61,091 bases of DNA from assembly GCA_964559865.1 (NCBI GenBank), contig CAZLJD010000032.1, forward strand, positions 1-61,091, given 5' to 3'. The notes beneath the pieces are model-generated. The model had not been told where the DNA came from, did not search any database, and saw nothing but the letters and a program-made list of their open reading frames with translations. Positions 35,394-44,698 of this stretch are shown here, one piece after another. Position 1 is the stretch's first letter, and each line of letters opens with the position of its first letter. This stretch comes from JAGHAJ01 sp964559865 [NCBI: uncultured Synergistota bacterium]. Lineage in GTDB: Bacteria > Synergistota > JAGHAJ01. Position numbers and translations under genes: made by a program.

Positions 35394-36464
35394 ATGGAAG
35401 ATGAGATACTAACCGAACTTAGAAAGAAGATAGAAAAAATAGATGAGAAATTAGTGAAAGTGCTAATGGAACGGGCTGCTGTGTCTGTGGAGATAGGGAA
35501 AAGGAAAAAACTATTGAACCTACCGATCACGGATTTGAGAAGGGAATCTTTTGTGTATGAGAGGGTATTGGAATTAGATGCAGGTCCTTTAAGGAGGGAA
35601 CATTTACTTGCGATATTTAGGGAGATCATATCCTCTTCGAGGGCATTGCAGCAAGAGGTAAGTGTTGCGTATTTAGGTCCAGAAGGCACATTTACGCATA
35701 TGGCAGCTCTAAAGCAGTTTGGTCAATCACCAACTTTTGTGGCAATGGGAAGTATAAAGGAGGTATTTGACAGGGTAGAATCTGGAGACAATGATTATGG
35801 CGTTGTCCCTGTGGAGAACTCCGTTGAAGGGGTAGTTACCTATACGCTTGATGCTTTCTTTACTTCAAACCTAAGGGTTGTGGGAGAGGTTTACTTAAGG
35901 ATATCGCATGTGCTTGCATCTCTGAGTGAGGTTTTTTCAAAGGTTTATGGTCACCCTCAGGCTATAGCGCAGTGTAGGGAGTGGCTGTCAAAAAACCTCC
36001 CGAATGTGAGCATAGTTGGTACGAGTAGTTCGGCTGAGGCTGCCATAAAATCTGCATCTGAACCGGGGACGGCGTGCGTGACAACAGCATTTGCAGCCCA
36101 CAAGTATGGTTTAAGGATACTCAAAGAGCACATAGAGGATTATCCCAGCAACACGACAAGGTTTTGGATACTTGGTAGGGAACTACTGGGGCCAACAGGA
36201 AAGGATAAAACATCCATTCTGTTTTCAGTAAAAAATGTTCCGGGTGCTCTGTATCATGCGTTGGAAGTATTTGCAGCAAACAATGTCAATTTGACTAAGC
36301 TAGAGTCCCGCCCTATGAAGAGTGTTCAGTGGGAATATTTGTTCTTTGCAGATTTAATAGGACACTATAGTGAAGAGAAGGTAAAAGTTGCATTAGAAGG
36401 GCTGAGAGACAGAGCGAGCTACTTCAAACTTCTTGGTTCTTATCCTCAGGGCATTAATACTTAG
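35394..36464 (+). CDS. pheA: Bifunctional chorismate mutase / prephenate dehydratase
   Basis: Phenylalanine pathway enzyme. Residues ~5-85 are an AroQ-type chorismate mutase (LRKKIEKIDEKLVKVLMERAAVSVEIGKRK). Prephenate dehydratase follows (VAYLGPEGTFTH, VPVENSVEGVV, NTTRFWILG). The C-terminal ACT domain has ESRPMKSVQWEY, the Phe-binding ESRP motif, so feedback inhibition is expected. Length 356 is typical. tyrA, the partner for tyrosine, is 1.6 kb away on the other strand. Confidence 0.95.
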   Translation: MEDEILTELRKKIEKIDEKLVKVLMERAAVSVEIGKRKKLLNLPITDLRRESFVYERVLELDAGPLRREHLLAIFREIISSSRALQQEVSVAYLGPEGTFTHMAALKQFGQSPTFVAMGSIKEVFDRVESGDNDYGVVPVENSVEGVVTYTLDAFFTSNLRVVGEVYLRISHVLASLSEVFSKVYGHPQAIAQCREWLSKNLPNVSIVGTSSSAEAAIKSASEPGTACVTTAFAAHKYGLRILKEHIEDYPSNTTRFWILGRELLGPTGKDKTSILFSVKNVPGALYHALEVFAANNVNLTKLESRPMKSVQWEYLFFADLIGHYSEEKVKVALEGLRDRASYFKLLGSYPQGINT

Positions 36465-36482
36465 GGAATTGGAGGTGTGTGT

Positions 36483-37235
36483 ATGTTTGCTACAATTATA
36501 GAACCGGATCTTGAAGGATACCACATTGTTATGGACTATGGAGAAGGTGGGAACAAAAGTATCTCGGTTGACTTTTTGAGGCTTTCTAAGGGAGAAGATA
36601 TTGAAAGAGTATTTATGAGTGAAGAGGCTGTCTGGGTGATACTGGAAGGTGAAGCAAAGTGGGAGGTTTCTGATGGACTTTCGGCTGTGTTCAAGAGGGA
36701 CTCTGCGTTTGATGAATTGCCCAAAGCTGTTTACCTTGCACCGGAAAGTATAATGAAGGTAGTTTCTCTTTCTCCTACCACTGAGTTTGCCATACTTAGA
36801 AGTAGGGTAGAGACAAAAGATGTGCATCCCTCCATGATTGTAGAGAGCAAAAGGGTAAGGGAGGTTAGAAGAGATGAATATGGTGTCAGTTACCTTCTCA
36901 GAGAGGTAATTAGTGAAGACTTTCCTGCTTCGAGGTTGCTGGTAGCAGAAACGGTAATTGAGTATCCGAACTGGGGAGACTTTCCGCCCACAAAGTTTGA
37001 AGAAGGTGAAAGGCTCTCTTTGTTTAGGATTAGAGGAAAAGGTTTTGGTTTATTTTATTCTTATAGTGGTGAGGAGTTTGATGAGAAGGAGGCAGTAGTT
37101 ATTCAAGATTACTCGGTGATATTCGATAACGGGTATCGGAGCTTTGCACCATCTCCCAACAGTGCGATTTATTGTTTATGGGGGTTGGTTTCAACTAATA
37201 GAAAGGTTGCAGAAATTTTTGAGGAAATAGCTTGA
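36483..37235 (+). CDS. IolB/KduI-like cupin protein lacking the usual metal ligands
   Basis: About 250 residues with the bicupin pattern of 5-deoxyglucuronate isomerase (IolB). The second-cupin signature SYPPHKHD of IolB reads NWGDFPPTKFEEGERL here. The later GYHPV reads GYRSF, so the histidines expected to bind metal are replaced. The KGFGLFYSYSGEEFDEKEAVVIQDYSVIF block still follows the family. ATG 36483 has GGAGGTG upstream; GTG 36477 lies inside that site. It is 12-18 bases after pheA and precedes an SDR gene. It is probably not a standard isomerase. Confidence 0.6.
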   Translation: MFATIIEPDLEGYHIVMDYGEGGNKSISVDFLRLSKGEDIERVFMSEEAVWVILEGEAKWEVSDGLSAVFKRDSAFDELPKAVYLAPESIMKVVSLSPTTEFAILRSRVETKDVHPSMIVESKRVREVRRDEYGVSYLLREVISEDFPASRLLVAETVIEYPNWGDFPPTKFEEGERLSLFRIRGKGFGLFYSYSGEEFDEKEAVVIQDYSVIFDNGYRSFAPSPNSAIYCLWGLVSTNRKVAEIFEEIA

Positions 37236-37254
37236 TTTGAAGGGAGGTATTGCG

Positions 37255-38043
37255 ATGGATTTAGGTATTGCTGGAAAAGTAGCGATAGTTAGTGCCTCAA
37301 GTAAAGGTATAGGAAAAGCTATAGCCATTGTATTAGCAAAGGAAGGGGCGAATATTACTCTTTGTGCAAGAGGGGAGGAGGCACTAAACAATACTGCATC
37401 GGAGATAAAGAAATTCAGAACAAGGGTGTTAGCAATTCCCGCAGATGTGTCCAAATTTGATGATATCAAGAAGGTGGTGGATGTAACTATTGGTGAATTT
37501 GGAAGGGTAGATATACTTGTAAACAATGCTGGTGGACCCCCACCGGGATACTTTGAGGACTTTGAAGATGAAGATTGGCTTTCGGCATTTAATTTAACGT
37601 TTTTGAGTGCAAGGAGATTTACCCATCTTGTCCTCGACTATATGAAGAAACAGAAATGGGGAAGGATAATAAATATGACATCTATTTCCGTAAAGGAGCC
37701 TATAGATAACCTTATTCTCTCTAATGCGATAAGGTTGGCAGTTGTTGGGATGGCAAAAACTCTCTCGAAACAAGTGGCAAAATATAACATCACAGTTAAC
37801 AATATAGCAACGGGGATAACGAAGACAGACAGGATAATAAAACTTGCGGAGGCAAAGGCGAGAGAAAAAGGTGTCTCTGTAAAGGATGCATTAAGCGAGA
37901 TGGCAAGTGGCATTCCACTTGGGAGAATTGCCGAACCGGAAGAGATTGCATACCTTGTAGCATTTCTTGCCTCTGAGAGGGCATCATTCATTACGGGGAA
38001 CACTATTCAAATAGATGGTGGAATGTCAGGGGGTACATTATAG
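37255..38043 (+). CDS. Short-chain dehydrogenase/reductase family protein with atypical catalytic site
   Basis: Classical SDR fold of 262 residues. SASSKGIGKAIAIVLAKEG is the NAD(P)-binding motif, NNAGG the structural motif, and the C-terminus has GNTIQIDGGMSGG. Where YxxxK is expected the sequence reads SNAIR (in LILSNAIRLAVVG), so both Tyr and Lys are replaced. From memory, an LSN..R variant recurs in proteins annotated as 3-oxoacyl-ACP reductases. ATG 37255 has GGGAGGT 7 bases upstream; TTG 37237 is less likely. Its stop directly abuts the stop of convergent tyrA. Confidence 0.85.
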   Translation: MDLGIAGKVAIVSASSKGIGKAIAIVLAKEGANITLCARGEEALNNTASEIKKFRTRVLAIPADVSKFDDIKKVVDVTIGEFGRVDILVNNAGGPPPGYFEDFEDEDWLSAFNLTFLSARRFTHLVLDYMKKQKWGRIINMTSISVKEPIDNLILSNAIRLAVVGMAKTLSKQVAKYNITVNNIATGITKTDRIIKLAEAKAREKGVSVKDALSEMASGIPLGRIAEPEEIAYLVAFLASERASFITGNTIQIDGGMSGGTL

Positions 38044-38886
38044 TCAGCTCAAAGTATTGAGCCAGTCTTTGAATTGCTTTGCTGTAGAGAGTAGCTCCTC
38101 TAATTGCTTAGGTGAGGAGGAAATTGCGTTGTCAAGCTTTTTTAGGAGTTGGCACATGCCTTCGATAGAGTGATGTATATTATCTTTGTTAGTGAGGAAT
38201 ATGTCCATCCATATGGATGGACTGCTTGCCGCTATGCGCGTAAGGTCCTGAAAGCTTTGAGGAACAAAAGGGGGAGTATCGGTGCTTGTCCTTAGTTCCA
38301 ATACAAGAGCGGAGGCTATAAGGTGAGGTAGATGGCTTGACAATGCAAGAAAAGTGTCGTGTTGTGCTGCATGCATAATGATTATCCTGGCGCCTATGGA
38401 TTTTATTAAATCCCTGAGGAAGAGTGTCCTTTCATTTGTTTCATGTGGTATGAGTACATACGGTCGGCCCTTGAATAGATTCCCATCTATATGCTCTATG
38501 CTGCTCTTTTCAGAGCCTGCTATGGGATGTCCGCCTACATATTGGATATGAGGCGGCAGGGGATTGGTTTGTAGCTCCTTTTGTACAAACTCTTTTGTGC
38601 TCCCCATGTCAGTGATTACGGCTTCACCTCTTATGTGGTTTGCCACTTTCCTTATAATGGAAGGGATAGTTCTGACAGGAGTAGCCACAAATATTATGGA
38701 TGCACCTTTTACTGCTATGGAAATGTCTGTGGTGCCCCAATGAATTGCTTTCTTCTCTGTGGCTTTTTTCAGAGTACCTTCGTTTCTCGCCACACCTACT
38801 ACTTCTACATCATCTCTATGTTTTAAGAGGGCAGCTCCTAAGGAGCCACCCATAAGTCCAAGCCCTACAATTGCAATTCTATGCAC
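38044..38886 (-). CDS. tyrA: Prephenate dehydrogenase
   Basis: Tyrosine-pathway enzyme that oxidatively decarboxylates prephenate. AIVGLGLMGGSLGAALLK binds NAD, TDMGSTKEFV and GGHPIAGSEKSSIEH are family motifs, and SHLPHLIASALVL lies in the dimerisation domain. Length 280 is normal, with no ACT domain. GTG 38886 has AAGGAGG about 10 bases upstream. Its promoter region overlaps that of the divergent tRNA-Ala. Confidence 0.93.
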   Translation of the reverse strand: MHRIAIVGLGLMGGSLGAALLKHRDDVEVVGVARNEGTLKKATEKKAIHWGTTDISIAVKGASIIFVATPVRTIPSIIRKVANHIRGEAVITDMGSTKEFVQKELQTNPLPPHIQYVGGHPIAGSEKSSIEHIDGNLFKGRPYVLIPHETNERTLFLRDLIKSIGARIIIMHAAQHDTFLALSSHLPHLIASALVLELRTSTDTPPFVPQSFQDLTRIAASSPSIWMDIFLTNKDNIHHSIEGMCQLLKKLDNAISSSPKQLEELLSTAKQFKDWLNTLS

Positions 38887-38901
38887 CTAACTTTTCCCTC
38901 C

Positions 38902-38930
38902 TTGACAAATCAGAGCATTATCAATATAAT
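38902..38930 (+). promoter_or_regulatory. Consensus promoter for tRNA-Ala
   Basis: A perfect TTGACA (38902-38907), a 17-base spacer and a perfect TATAAT (38925-38930) place initiation about 3 bases before the tRNA. Confidence 0.9.
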
Positions 38931-38939
38931 AACCCGTGT

Positions 38940-39014
38940 GGGGCTGTGGCGCAGAGGGAGCGCGTTTCCTTGGCATGGAAAAGGTCGCGGGTTCGATTCC
39001 CGCCAGCTCCACCA
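38940..39014 (+). tRNA. tRNA-Ala(GGC)
   Basis: 75 bases. The acceptor pairs GGGGCTG with CAGCTCC and includes the G3-U70 wobble pair that is the alanine identity element. Discriminator A and an encoded CCA follow. The loop TTGGCAT carries anticodon GGC. A T6 run directly after CCA may end transcription. Confidence 0.96.
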
Positions 39015-39035
39015 TTTTTTCATTTTGAAACAATC

Positions 39036-40277
39036 TCACTTATATAGTGGAAATCTTGCTGTAAGCTCCTTTACACGACTTTGAGCCAGTTTTCTTGTGT
39101 GTTCATTATCTGGATCTGATAGTACCATGTTTATTATATCTGCTATTTCTTCCATTTCCGCTTCTTTCATACCTCTCGTTGTAACAGCTGGGGTGCCGAC
39201 CCGTATTCCGCTGGTTATGGCAGGTCTTTGAGGATCAAAAGGTATCATATTTTTATTGACGCTTATTCCCACTTCTTCAAGTATCTTTTCTGCTTCCTTT
39301 CCAGTGAGGTTTTTAGGCCTTAGGTCTATAAGCATCAAATGGTTGTCTGTTCCACCTGATACTAATCTAAAGCCTTTTTCTGAAAGTGCCTTAGCGAGCT
39401 GTTTGGCATTCTTTACTATCTGTGCTGCATATTTTTTGAATGTTTCTGTAGATGCTTCTTTGAAACACACAGCCTTTGCAGCTATCACATGCATCAATGG
39501 TCCGCCTTGTATTCCCGGAAATACCATCTTGTCTATTTGCCTACCATACTTTTCCTTGGTTAGTATAATAGCACCACGAGGTCCCCTTAAGGTTTTATGA
39601 GTTGTAGTAGTCACGAAGTCTGCATATGGAACTGGAGATGGATGTACCCCCGCTGCGACCAAGCCTGCTATGTGTGCTATATCAACCATAAAGTATGCTC
39701 CAATACTATCTGCAACTTCCTTAAATCTTTTGAAATCTATTATTCTTGGATAGGAAGATGCGCCTGCAAGTATGAGTTTTGGCTTGTGCTCCTCTGCAAG
39801 CCTTGATAACTCCTCATAGTCTATGGTTTCCGTTTCACTACTGACTCCATAATGCACCACATTGTAGAATATACCTGAAAAATTTACCGGGCTGCCATGT
39901 GATAAGTGTCCACCATGTGCAAGATTCATTGTTAATATAGTATCCCCATGCTTCAGGAAAGCAAAGTACACAGCCATGTTTGCCTGTGTACCGGAGTGCG
40001 GCTGGACATTTGCATACTCAGCTCTAAACAGGGTTTTGGCCCTTTCTATAGCTATAGTCTCTATCTTTTCAATATATTGACATCCGCCATAGTACTTGTG
40101 CCCTGGGTATCCTTCTGCGTATTTGTTTGTGAGCACAGAGCCTTGAGCTTCCAAGACTGCCTTACTCACAAAGTTTTCAGATGCTATAAGCTCAATACCC
40201 TCTTCCTGACGGTGTTCTTCCAACCTTACTAACTCTGCTACCTCTGGGTCTACTTCCTTCAACAACAATCTACTCAT
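39036..40277 (-). CDS. glyA: Serine hydroxymethyltransferase
   Basis: PLP enzyme making glycine and methylene-THF from serine. [42 protein letters not shown] and [13 protein letters not shown] (the PLP Lys) are all present. Length 413 is standard. ATG 40277. It overlaps the end of plsY by 8 bases, so the two are coupled. Its 3' end lies 21 bases from the end of convergent tRNA-Ala. Confidence 0.96.
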   Translation of the reverse strand: MSRLLLKEVDPEVAELVRLEEHRQEEGIELIASENFVSKAVLEAQGSVLTNKYAEGYPGHKYYGGCQYIEKIETIAIERAKTLFRAEYANVQPHSGTQANMAVYFAFLKHGDTILTMNLAHGGHLSHGSPVNFSGIFYNVVHYGVSSETETIDYEELSRLAEEHKPKLILAGASSYPRIIDFKRFKEVADSIGAYFMVDIAHIAGLVAAGVHPSPVPYADFVTTTTHKTLRGPRGAIILTKEKYGRQIDKMVFPGIQGGPLMHVIAAKAVCFKEASTETFKKYAAQIVKNAKQLAKALSEKGFRLVSGGTDNHLMLIDLRPKNLTGKEAEKILEEVGISVNKNMIPFDPQRPAITSGIRVGTPAVTTRGMKEAEMEEIADIINMVLSDPDNEHTRKLAQSRVKELTARFPLYK

Positions 40278-40875
40278 CCCCCTTTATGTTTAGTCTCTCA
40301 TCAGCTTTGTACTCTCTTCCTTCTATGAGTCTTCTTATGTTTGCTCTATGTGTTATTAAGGATAAAAGAGCCATAATGAACGAGAGTTTTATATATATTG
40401 GAGGCATTTTCCATACCCACATCCACAAAGGAGTAAACCCTATGGAAAAAATAGATGCAACAGAGACGTAATGTGTTGTCTTCTTTAATACATACCATAC
40501 AGCAGCAGCAGTTAATGCTACAGGTAAGTAAATGGCTGCTAATGTTCCAAAGGTAGCAGCTATACCTTTTCCTCCTTTAAACTTCAACCATACAGTCCAG
40601 TTGTGTCCCGTTATCGCAGCCAAACCCGTACACATGACCACCATGTCTGTAGAGGCAGTATACTTTGACACTATTACTGGAACAGCGGCTTTTAATATAT
40701 CCAGTAGCAGTACTATTCTCCCAAGTTTACTTCCACAAACCCTCTTTACATTGGTGGAGCCTATATTCCCACTTCCATACATCCTTATGTCTATGTTTTT
40801 AACATATTTGCATACTAAGTATCCCGTGGGAATGCTACCAAACAGATAACCTATAGCGATCATCAACCATCCCAT
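40270..40875 (-). CDS. plsY: Acyl-phosphate:glycerol-3-phosphate acyltransferase PlsY
   Basis: Inner-membrane enzyme that acylates glycerol-3-phosphate using acyl phosphate. Motifs are [43 protein letters not shown] and a C-terminal [11 protein letters not shown]. About five hydrophobic helices. ATG 40875 has GGAGG 8 bases upstream and gives 201 residues, the usual length; the frame upstream to 40923 is not needed. Works with GpsA (18841-19851); the PlsX partner is not in the window. Confidence 0.94.
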   Translation of the reverse strand: MGWLMIAIGYLFGSIPTGYLVCKYVKNIDIRMYGSGNIGSTNVKRVCGSKLGRIVLLLDILKAAVPVIVSKYTASTDMVVMCTGLAAITGHNWTVWLKFKGGKGIAATFGTLAAIYLPVALTAAAVWYVLKKTTHYVSVASIFSIGFTPLWMWVWKMPPIYIKLSFIMALLSLITHRANIRRLIEGREYKADERLNIKGDE

Positions 40876-41002
40876 TTTTATGCCTCCAAGTTTAACAATA
40901 GCACAAGGAAGATAGAAGTTCAATAGTGGAATTATATATCAAATGTCAATTAAGCGGCGATTTATTTCTTGGGCAGAAAGTTAGACGACCCAACATGTCT
41001 GG

Positions 41003-41029
41003 TTGACAGGTGTTAATAGGTGGTATAAT
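41003..41029 (+). promoter_or_regulatory. Promoter of the first sugar ABC transporter operon
   Basis: TTGACA (41003-41008), a 15-base spacer, then an extended -10 TGG-TATAAT (TATAAT at 41024-41029). An inverted repeat GGTCA (41045-41049) / TGACC (41057-41061) lies just after the expected start point and could be an operator. Confidence 0.6.
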
Positions 41030-41091
41030 ATTAGTGGGTCGGAAGGTCATACCTTTTGACCAAATATTTCAGTTCAAAGGAGGGTGATTAG

Positions 41092-42114
41092 ATGATGAAG
41101 AGAGGGAGGTTATGGGCTATTCTGGTCATTGTGGCTTTGGTTCTTGTTCCGGTGTTTGCGACTACTGCGATGGCAAAAAAGCACGAAATTGCAGTAGTTG
41201 TCAAGATTGCAGGGATACCATGGTTTAACAGGATGGCTGAAGGAGTAAAGCAAGCAGGTAAGGAATTAGGGGTAAAGGCTTACTTGATAGGTCCCTCCAC
41301 TGCTGACCCTGCACCTCAGGTTCAGATGGTAGAAAATCTTATTACCCGAGGCGTAGATGCTATATGTGTAGTCCCAAATGATGCAAAAGCTTTGGCGCCT
41401 GCGTTCAAGAGGGCAAGGAAAAAGGGTATAGTTGTGCTGACACACGAATCCCCATTTGAGACAAAGTCTGCTGATTGGGATATAGAGATGATAGACAATG
41501 TAACATACGGGAGACTCGCGATAAACGAGATAGTTAGGAACATAGTAAATCAGGGTGAGAAGTTTACTGTGAAGAAACCATGCGGTTTTGTAATGTTGGT
41601 TGGGAGTCTTACTGTGCCTCTCCATAACTTCTGGGCAGATGTGGCACTAAAATATGCCAAGGAGTACTTCCCCTTCCTCAAAGAACTTACGTCTAGGCTA
41701 CCTACTGCTGAAAGTGTGACAGATTCTCGAAAGGCTGTGTTGGATCTCATAACAACGTATGGTAACAAGTTAGGTGCTATCATTGGATGGGGTAGTCTTG
41801 GTCCTATTGGTGCAGCACAAGCTGTAACGGAGAAGGGATTGCAGAATAAGATCATAGTGGTGGGCAGTGCGATACCATCTACCACTATACCTTACTTCAA
41901 GACAGGTGCGATAGATTCTGCTCAGCTCTGGGACCCCAAGGAGGCTGGATATGCAATGGTTTACATTGCAAATATGATACTGAATCACAAGAAGATTGCT
42001 GCAGGAGAAAAGATACCTCACCTTGGCCCCATGCATGTGAAGGGCAAGATAATCTACTTTAACCAGATCAAGATAATGAGAAGTGCAAAGGATGCAGAGG
42101 CATTAGGGTTTTAG
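41092..42114 (+). CDS. Sugar ABC transporter substrate-binding protein (RhaS/LsrB-like)
   Basis: Periplasmic binding protein of the RbsB/LsrB fold. A signal peptide (LWAILVIVALVLVPVFATTAMA) is followed by IAVVVKIAGIPWFNRMAEG. QVQMVENLITRGVDAICVVPNDAKAL is close to the pattern of RhaS and LsrB proteins. Length 340 is typical. AGGAGGGTGA precedes ATG 41092. With one ATPase and two different permeases downstream, the gene order matches rhaSTPQ and lsr clusters. The ligand is probably a (deoxy)sugar; autoinducer-2 cannot be excluded. Confidence 0.85.
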   Translation: MMKRGRLWAILVIVALVLVPVFATTAMAKKHEIAVVVKIAGIPWFNRMAEGVKQAGKELGVKAYLIGPSTADPAPQVQMVENLITRGVDAICVVPNDAKALAPAFKRARKKGIVVLTHESPFETKSADWDIEMIDNVTYGRLAINEIVRNIVNQGEKFTVKKPCGFVMLVGSLTVPLHNFWADVALKYAKEYFPFLKELTSRLPTAESVTDSRKAVLDLITTYGNKLGAIIGWGSLGPIGAAQAVTEKGLQNKIIVVGSAIPSTTIPYFKTGAIDSAQLWDPKEAGYAMVYIANMILNHKKIAAGEKIPHLGPMHVKGKIIYFNQIKIMRSAKDAEALGF

Positions 42115-42126
42115 ATTAAAGGAGCT

Positions 42127-42154
42127 TTAGGGAGAACCAGACGGTTCTCCCTAA
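42127..42154 (+). promoter_or_regulatory. Intercistronic hairpin after the binding-protein gene
   Basis: A perfect 12-bp stem, TTAGGGAGAACC (42127-42138) and GGTTCTCCCTAA (42143-42154), with a 4-base loop. There is no T-run, so it more likely protects the upstream mRNA than terminates. Confidence 0.8.
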
Positions 42155-42185
42155 GGTGTTGTCGTAGTCTTTGGTGGAGATCCGA

Positions 42186-43688
42186 GTGAAGATGGGGGAA
42201 AATGTGGTATTTTTAAGTGCAAAAAGTGTGAGTAAAAACTATGGTGGTGTTCTGGCACTAAAAGGTGTTGACATAGAAATCCGAAAAGGGGAAGTTCACT
42301 CCTTGGTAGGGGAAAATGGTTCAGGCAAGAGTACATTGGTTAAAATCCTTACTGGGGTAGTGCAACCAGAACCCGGAGCGGAGATAATAGTTAATGGTAT
42401 ATTGAGGTCAGCTTTATCTCCTCTTGAGGCATTCAGGTTGGGTATTCATGTTGTACACCAGGATTTGTCCCTATTTCCGAACGCAACAGTTGCAGAAAAC
42501 ATAGCTATTCATGAGTATACGGAGAAAGGGAAGCTATTAGTAAACTGGCCCGAAATCTACAGTATAGCGGAGCTTTCGCTTAGAGAGTTCAATCTTGACA
42601 TAGATCCTGACATGGAGTTAGGAAAACTTCCACTGGCAGATCAGCAACTTGTTGCTATATGTAGAGCGCTTGCGAGTGACGCTAAATTGATAATATTAGA
42701 CGAGCCAACATCCTCTCTAACAAGGAGGGAGGTTGATAGACTGTTTTCACTTATAGAATCGCTAAAGAAAAGCAACATTTCCACACTCTTCATAAGCCAT
42801 AGGCTTGGAGAAGTACTCGAGATATCAGATAGGGTCACTGTATTGAGAGACGGCAATAAGATAGGCACATTTGAGAGAAAAACTCTGGATAAGAATGAGC
42901 TTACTTACTTGATGACAGGAAAACGAATAGTTCAGGAATCAAGGATGTTGCCGTTGCAGAGTCAAGAGATTGTACTTGCGGTCAAGAACCTATCCAAGGA
43001 GGGAGAATTCTCGGATATAAGCTTCACTTTACGCAAGGGTGAAATCTTGGGCATTATTGGTCCTCGAGGTGCGGGACGAACAGAACTTGCGCTAAGTATC
43101 TTTGGGATGAACAAGTACGACTCTGGTGAAATCATATTCAAGGGTAGTCGGGTGAACATAAGTTCGAATCGAGATGCAATTGCACTTGGTATAGCATATG
43201 TTCCAGAAAATAGACTTCTTCAGGGTATCGTACTTCCCCAGTCTGTGATGTATAACATAGTCATTACGAACTTTAAAAAGATTTTGGGTAGAGTGGGACT
43301 TGTAAATAGAAAGGTGTTGAGGTCTTTTGTAGAAGGGGCAATAAGATTATTTGATATAAAGGTGTCTGAAATAGGTGCAGCGGCCCGTACACTCTCTGGA
43401 GGAAATCAGCAAAAGGTTGTTTTAGCAAAGTGGATTCTTACCTCCCCTGAAGTGCTTATACTTGATGGTCCTACAATTGGAATAGATGTAGCAGCAAAGG
43501 AGAGCATTTTCAACCTTGTTCAGGAGCTTTCTGCAAAGGGTGTTTCTATAATACTCATATCAGATGAACCTTCGGAAGTGATATACAACTCTCATAGGAT
43601 ATTGCTAATGAAAAATGGCAAGCTTGTTTCGGAGTACTTACCCGAGGAAATAAGTGAAGAGGAATTAGAGACAAAGATAAAGGAGTGA
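42186..43688 (+). CDS. Sugar ABC transporter double ATPase (RhaT/LsrA/RbsA-like)
   Basis: Two fused ABC domains. The first has GENGSGKSTLVKIL, PLADQQLVAICRAL and LIILDEPTSSL. The second has IIGPRGAGRTELALSIFG (degenerate Walker A), LSGGNQQKVVLAKWIL and LILDGPTIGIDV, where Glu of Walker B is replaced by Gly, the usual state of the second domain in several such proteins being weakened. GTG 42186 has GGAGA 5 bases upstream; TTG 42171 and ATG 42192 are alternatives. Length is about 500. It overlaps the next permease by four bases. Confidence 0.92.
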   Translation: MKMGENVVFLSAKSVSKNYGGVLALKGVDIEIRKGEVHSLVGENGSGKSTLVKILTGVVQPEPGAEIIVNGILRSALSPLEAFRLGIHVVHQDLSLFPNATVAENIAIHEYTEKGKLLVNWPEIYSIAELSLREFNLDIDPDMELGKLPLADQQLVAICRALASDAKLIILDEPTSSLTRREVDRLFSLIESLKKSNISTLFISHRLGEVLEISDRVTVLRDGNKIGTFERKTLDKNELTYLMTGKRIVQESRMLPLQSQEIVLAVKNLSKEGEFSDISFTLRKGEILGIIGPRGAGRTELALSIFGMNKYDSGEIIFKGSRVNISSNRDAIALGIAYVPENRLLQGIVLPQSVMYNIVITNFKKILGRVGLVNRKVLRSFVEGAIRLFDIKVSEIGAAARTLSGGNQQKVVLAKWILTSPEVLILDGPTIGIDVAAKESIFNLVQELSAKGVSIILISDEPSEVIYNSHRILLMKNGKLVSEYLPEEISEEELETKIKE

Positions 43689-44698
43689 CCACCAGAGACA
43701 TGAAGCGTATCATTAGCCGACAAGAAGCGTATTTGCTACTTATACTGATTACATTTGCTGCATTCCTTACATTCATGAACCCCAAATTTCTGACATTAGA
43801 GAATATCTTTGATATGCTGAGGAATAATACATTTTTGGGAGTTGTAGCTCTTGGAGAATTGGTAGTTTTAATCTCTGGAGGTATAGATGTGTCTTTTACG
43901 GCCATTGCAACAGTAGCACAGTACATAATGGGGGTAATCATAAGCAGTTACTATCTAAATAGCGTATTGGCTGCGTTTCTTATACCGATACCGATTGGCA
44001 TAGCACTGGGGGCAATAAATGCGGCCCTGATATACTATACAAGACTTCATCCGGTTATAATTACTATCTCTAACCTCAATGTGTTTTATGGCTTATTAAT
44101 CTTTTTCACGCATGGTAAGTGGATATATAACTTTCCACCCGCATTTAGAAACTTTGCAGGCATAAGGGTTTTCACCCTTGTAAATGATAGAGGAGTTCCA
44201 TATGGACTTTCTATTTTCACTCTTATGTGGATACTTCTAGCTCTGCTTACATGGTTTATATTGAGATATCTTACAATAGGGAGAAAGATATACGCAGTGG
44301 GTGGAAATATAGAATCTGCTCGGAGAGTTGGGTTTGATATATTCCGTGTTCAGCTATTTGTGTACTGCTATATGGGAGCATTAGCAGGTATAGCTTCGTT
44401 CATTCAAGCAGAGCTTTCACAGATGATACAACCAAATGCAATAGTTGGGCATGAATTGGATGTCCTTGCTGCTGCAATATTAGGAGGAGCAAGTATATTT
44501 GGTGGTTCAGGTAGTGCCTTGGGGGCAGTCTTAGGCGTTCTCCTGATAGCTATAATAAAGAATGGATTGATACTCATGAAGATATCTGCGTATTGGCAAC
44601 AGGTGTTTGTTGGTATAGTGATTGCAATAGCAGCTGGTATTACTGCATACCAGTATCAACTACGGAGAAAGAGGAGTAGAAGAGATGCTAAAGGATAA
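43685..44698 (+). CDS. Sugar ABC transporter permease 1 (RhaP/LsrC-like)
   Basis: RbsC-family permease of 337 residues with about eight to ten hydrophobic helices. LVVLISGGIDVSFTAIATVAQ is the family motif, and AAAILGGASIFGGSGSALGAVLGVLLI is the conserved C-terminal region. GTG 43685 sits in a GTGA overlap with the ATPase. It overlaps the second permease by 14 bases. The pair probably forms a heterodimer. Confidence 0.92.
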   Translation: MTTRDMKRIISRQEAYLLLILITFAAFLTFMNPKFLTLENIFDMLRNNTFLGVVALGELVVLISGGIDVSFTAIATVAQYIMGVIISSYYLNSVLAAFLIPIPIGIALGAINAALIYYTRLHPVIITISNLNVFYGLLIFFTHGKWIYNFPPAFRNFAGIRVFTLVNDRGVPYGLSIFTLMWILLALLTWFILRYLTIGRKIYAVGGNIESARRVGFDIFRVQLFVYCYMGALAGIASFIQAELSQMIQPNAIVGHELDVLAAAILGGASIFGGSGSALGAVLGVLLIAIIKNGLILMKISAYWQQVFVGIVIAIAAGITAYQYQLRRKRSRRDAKG

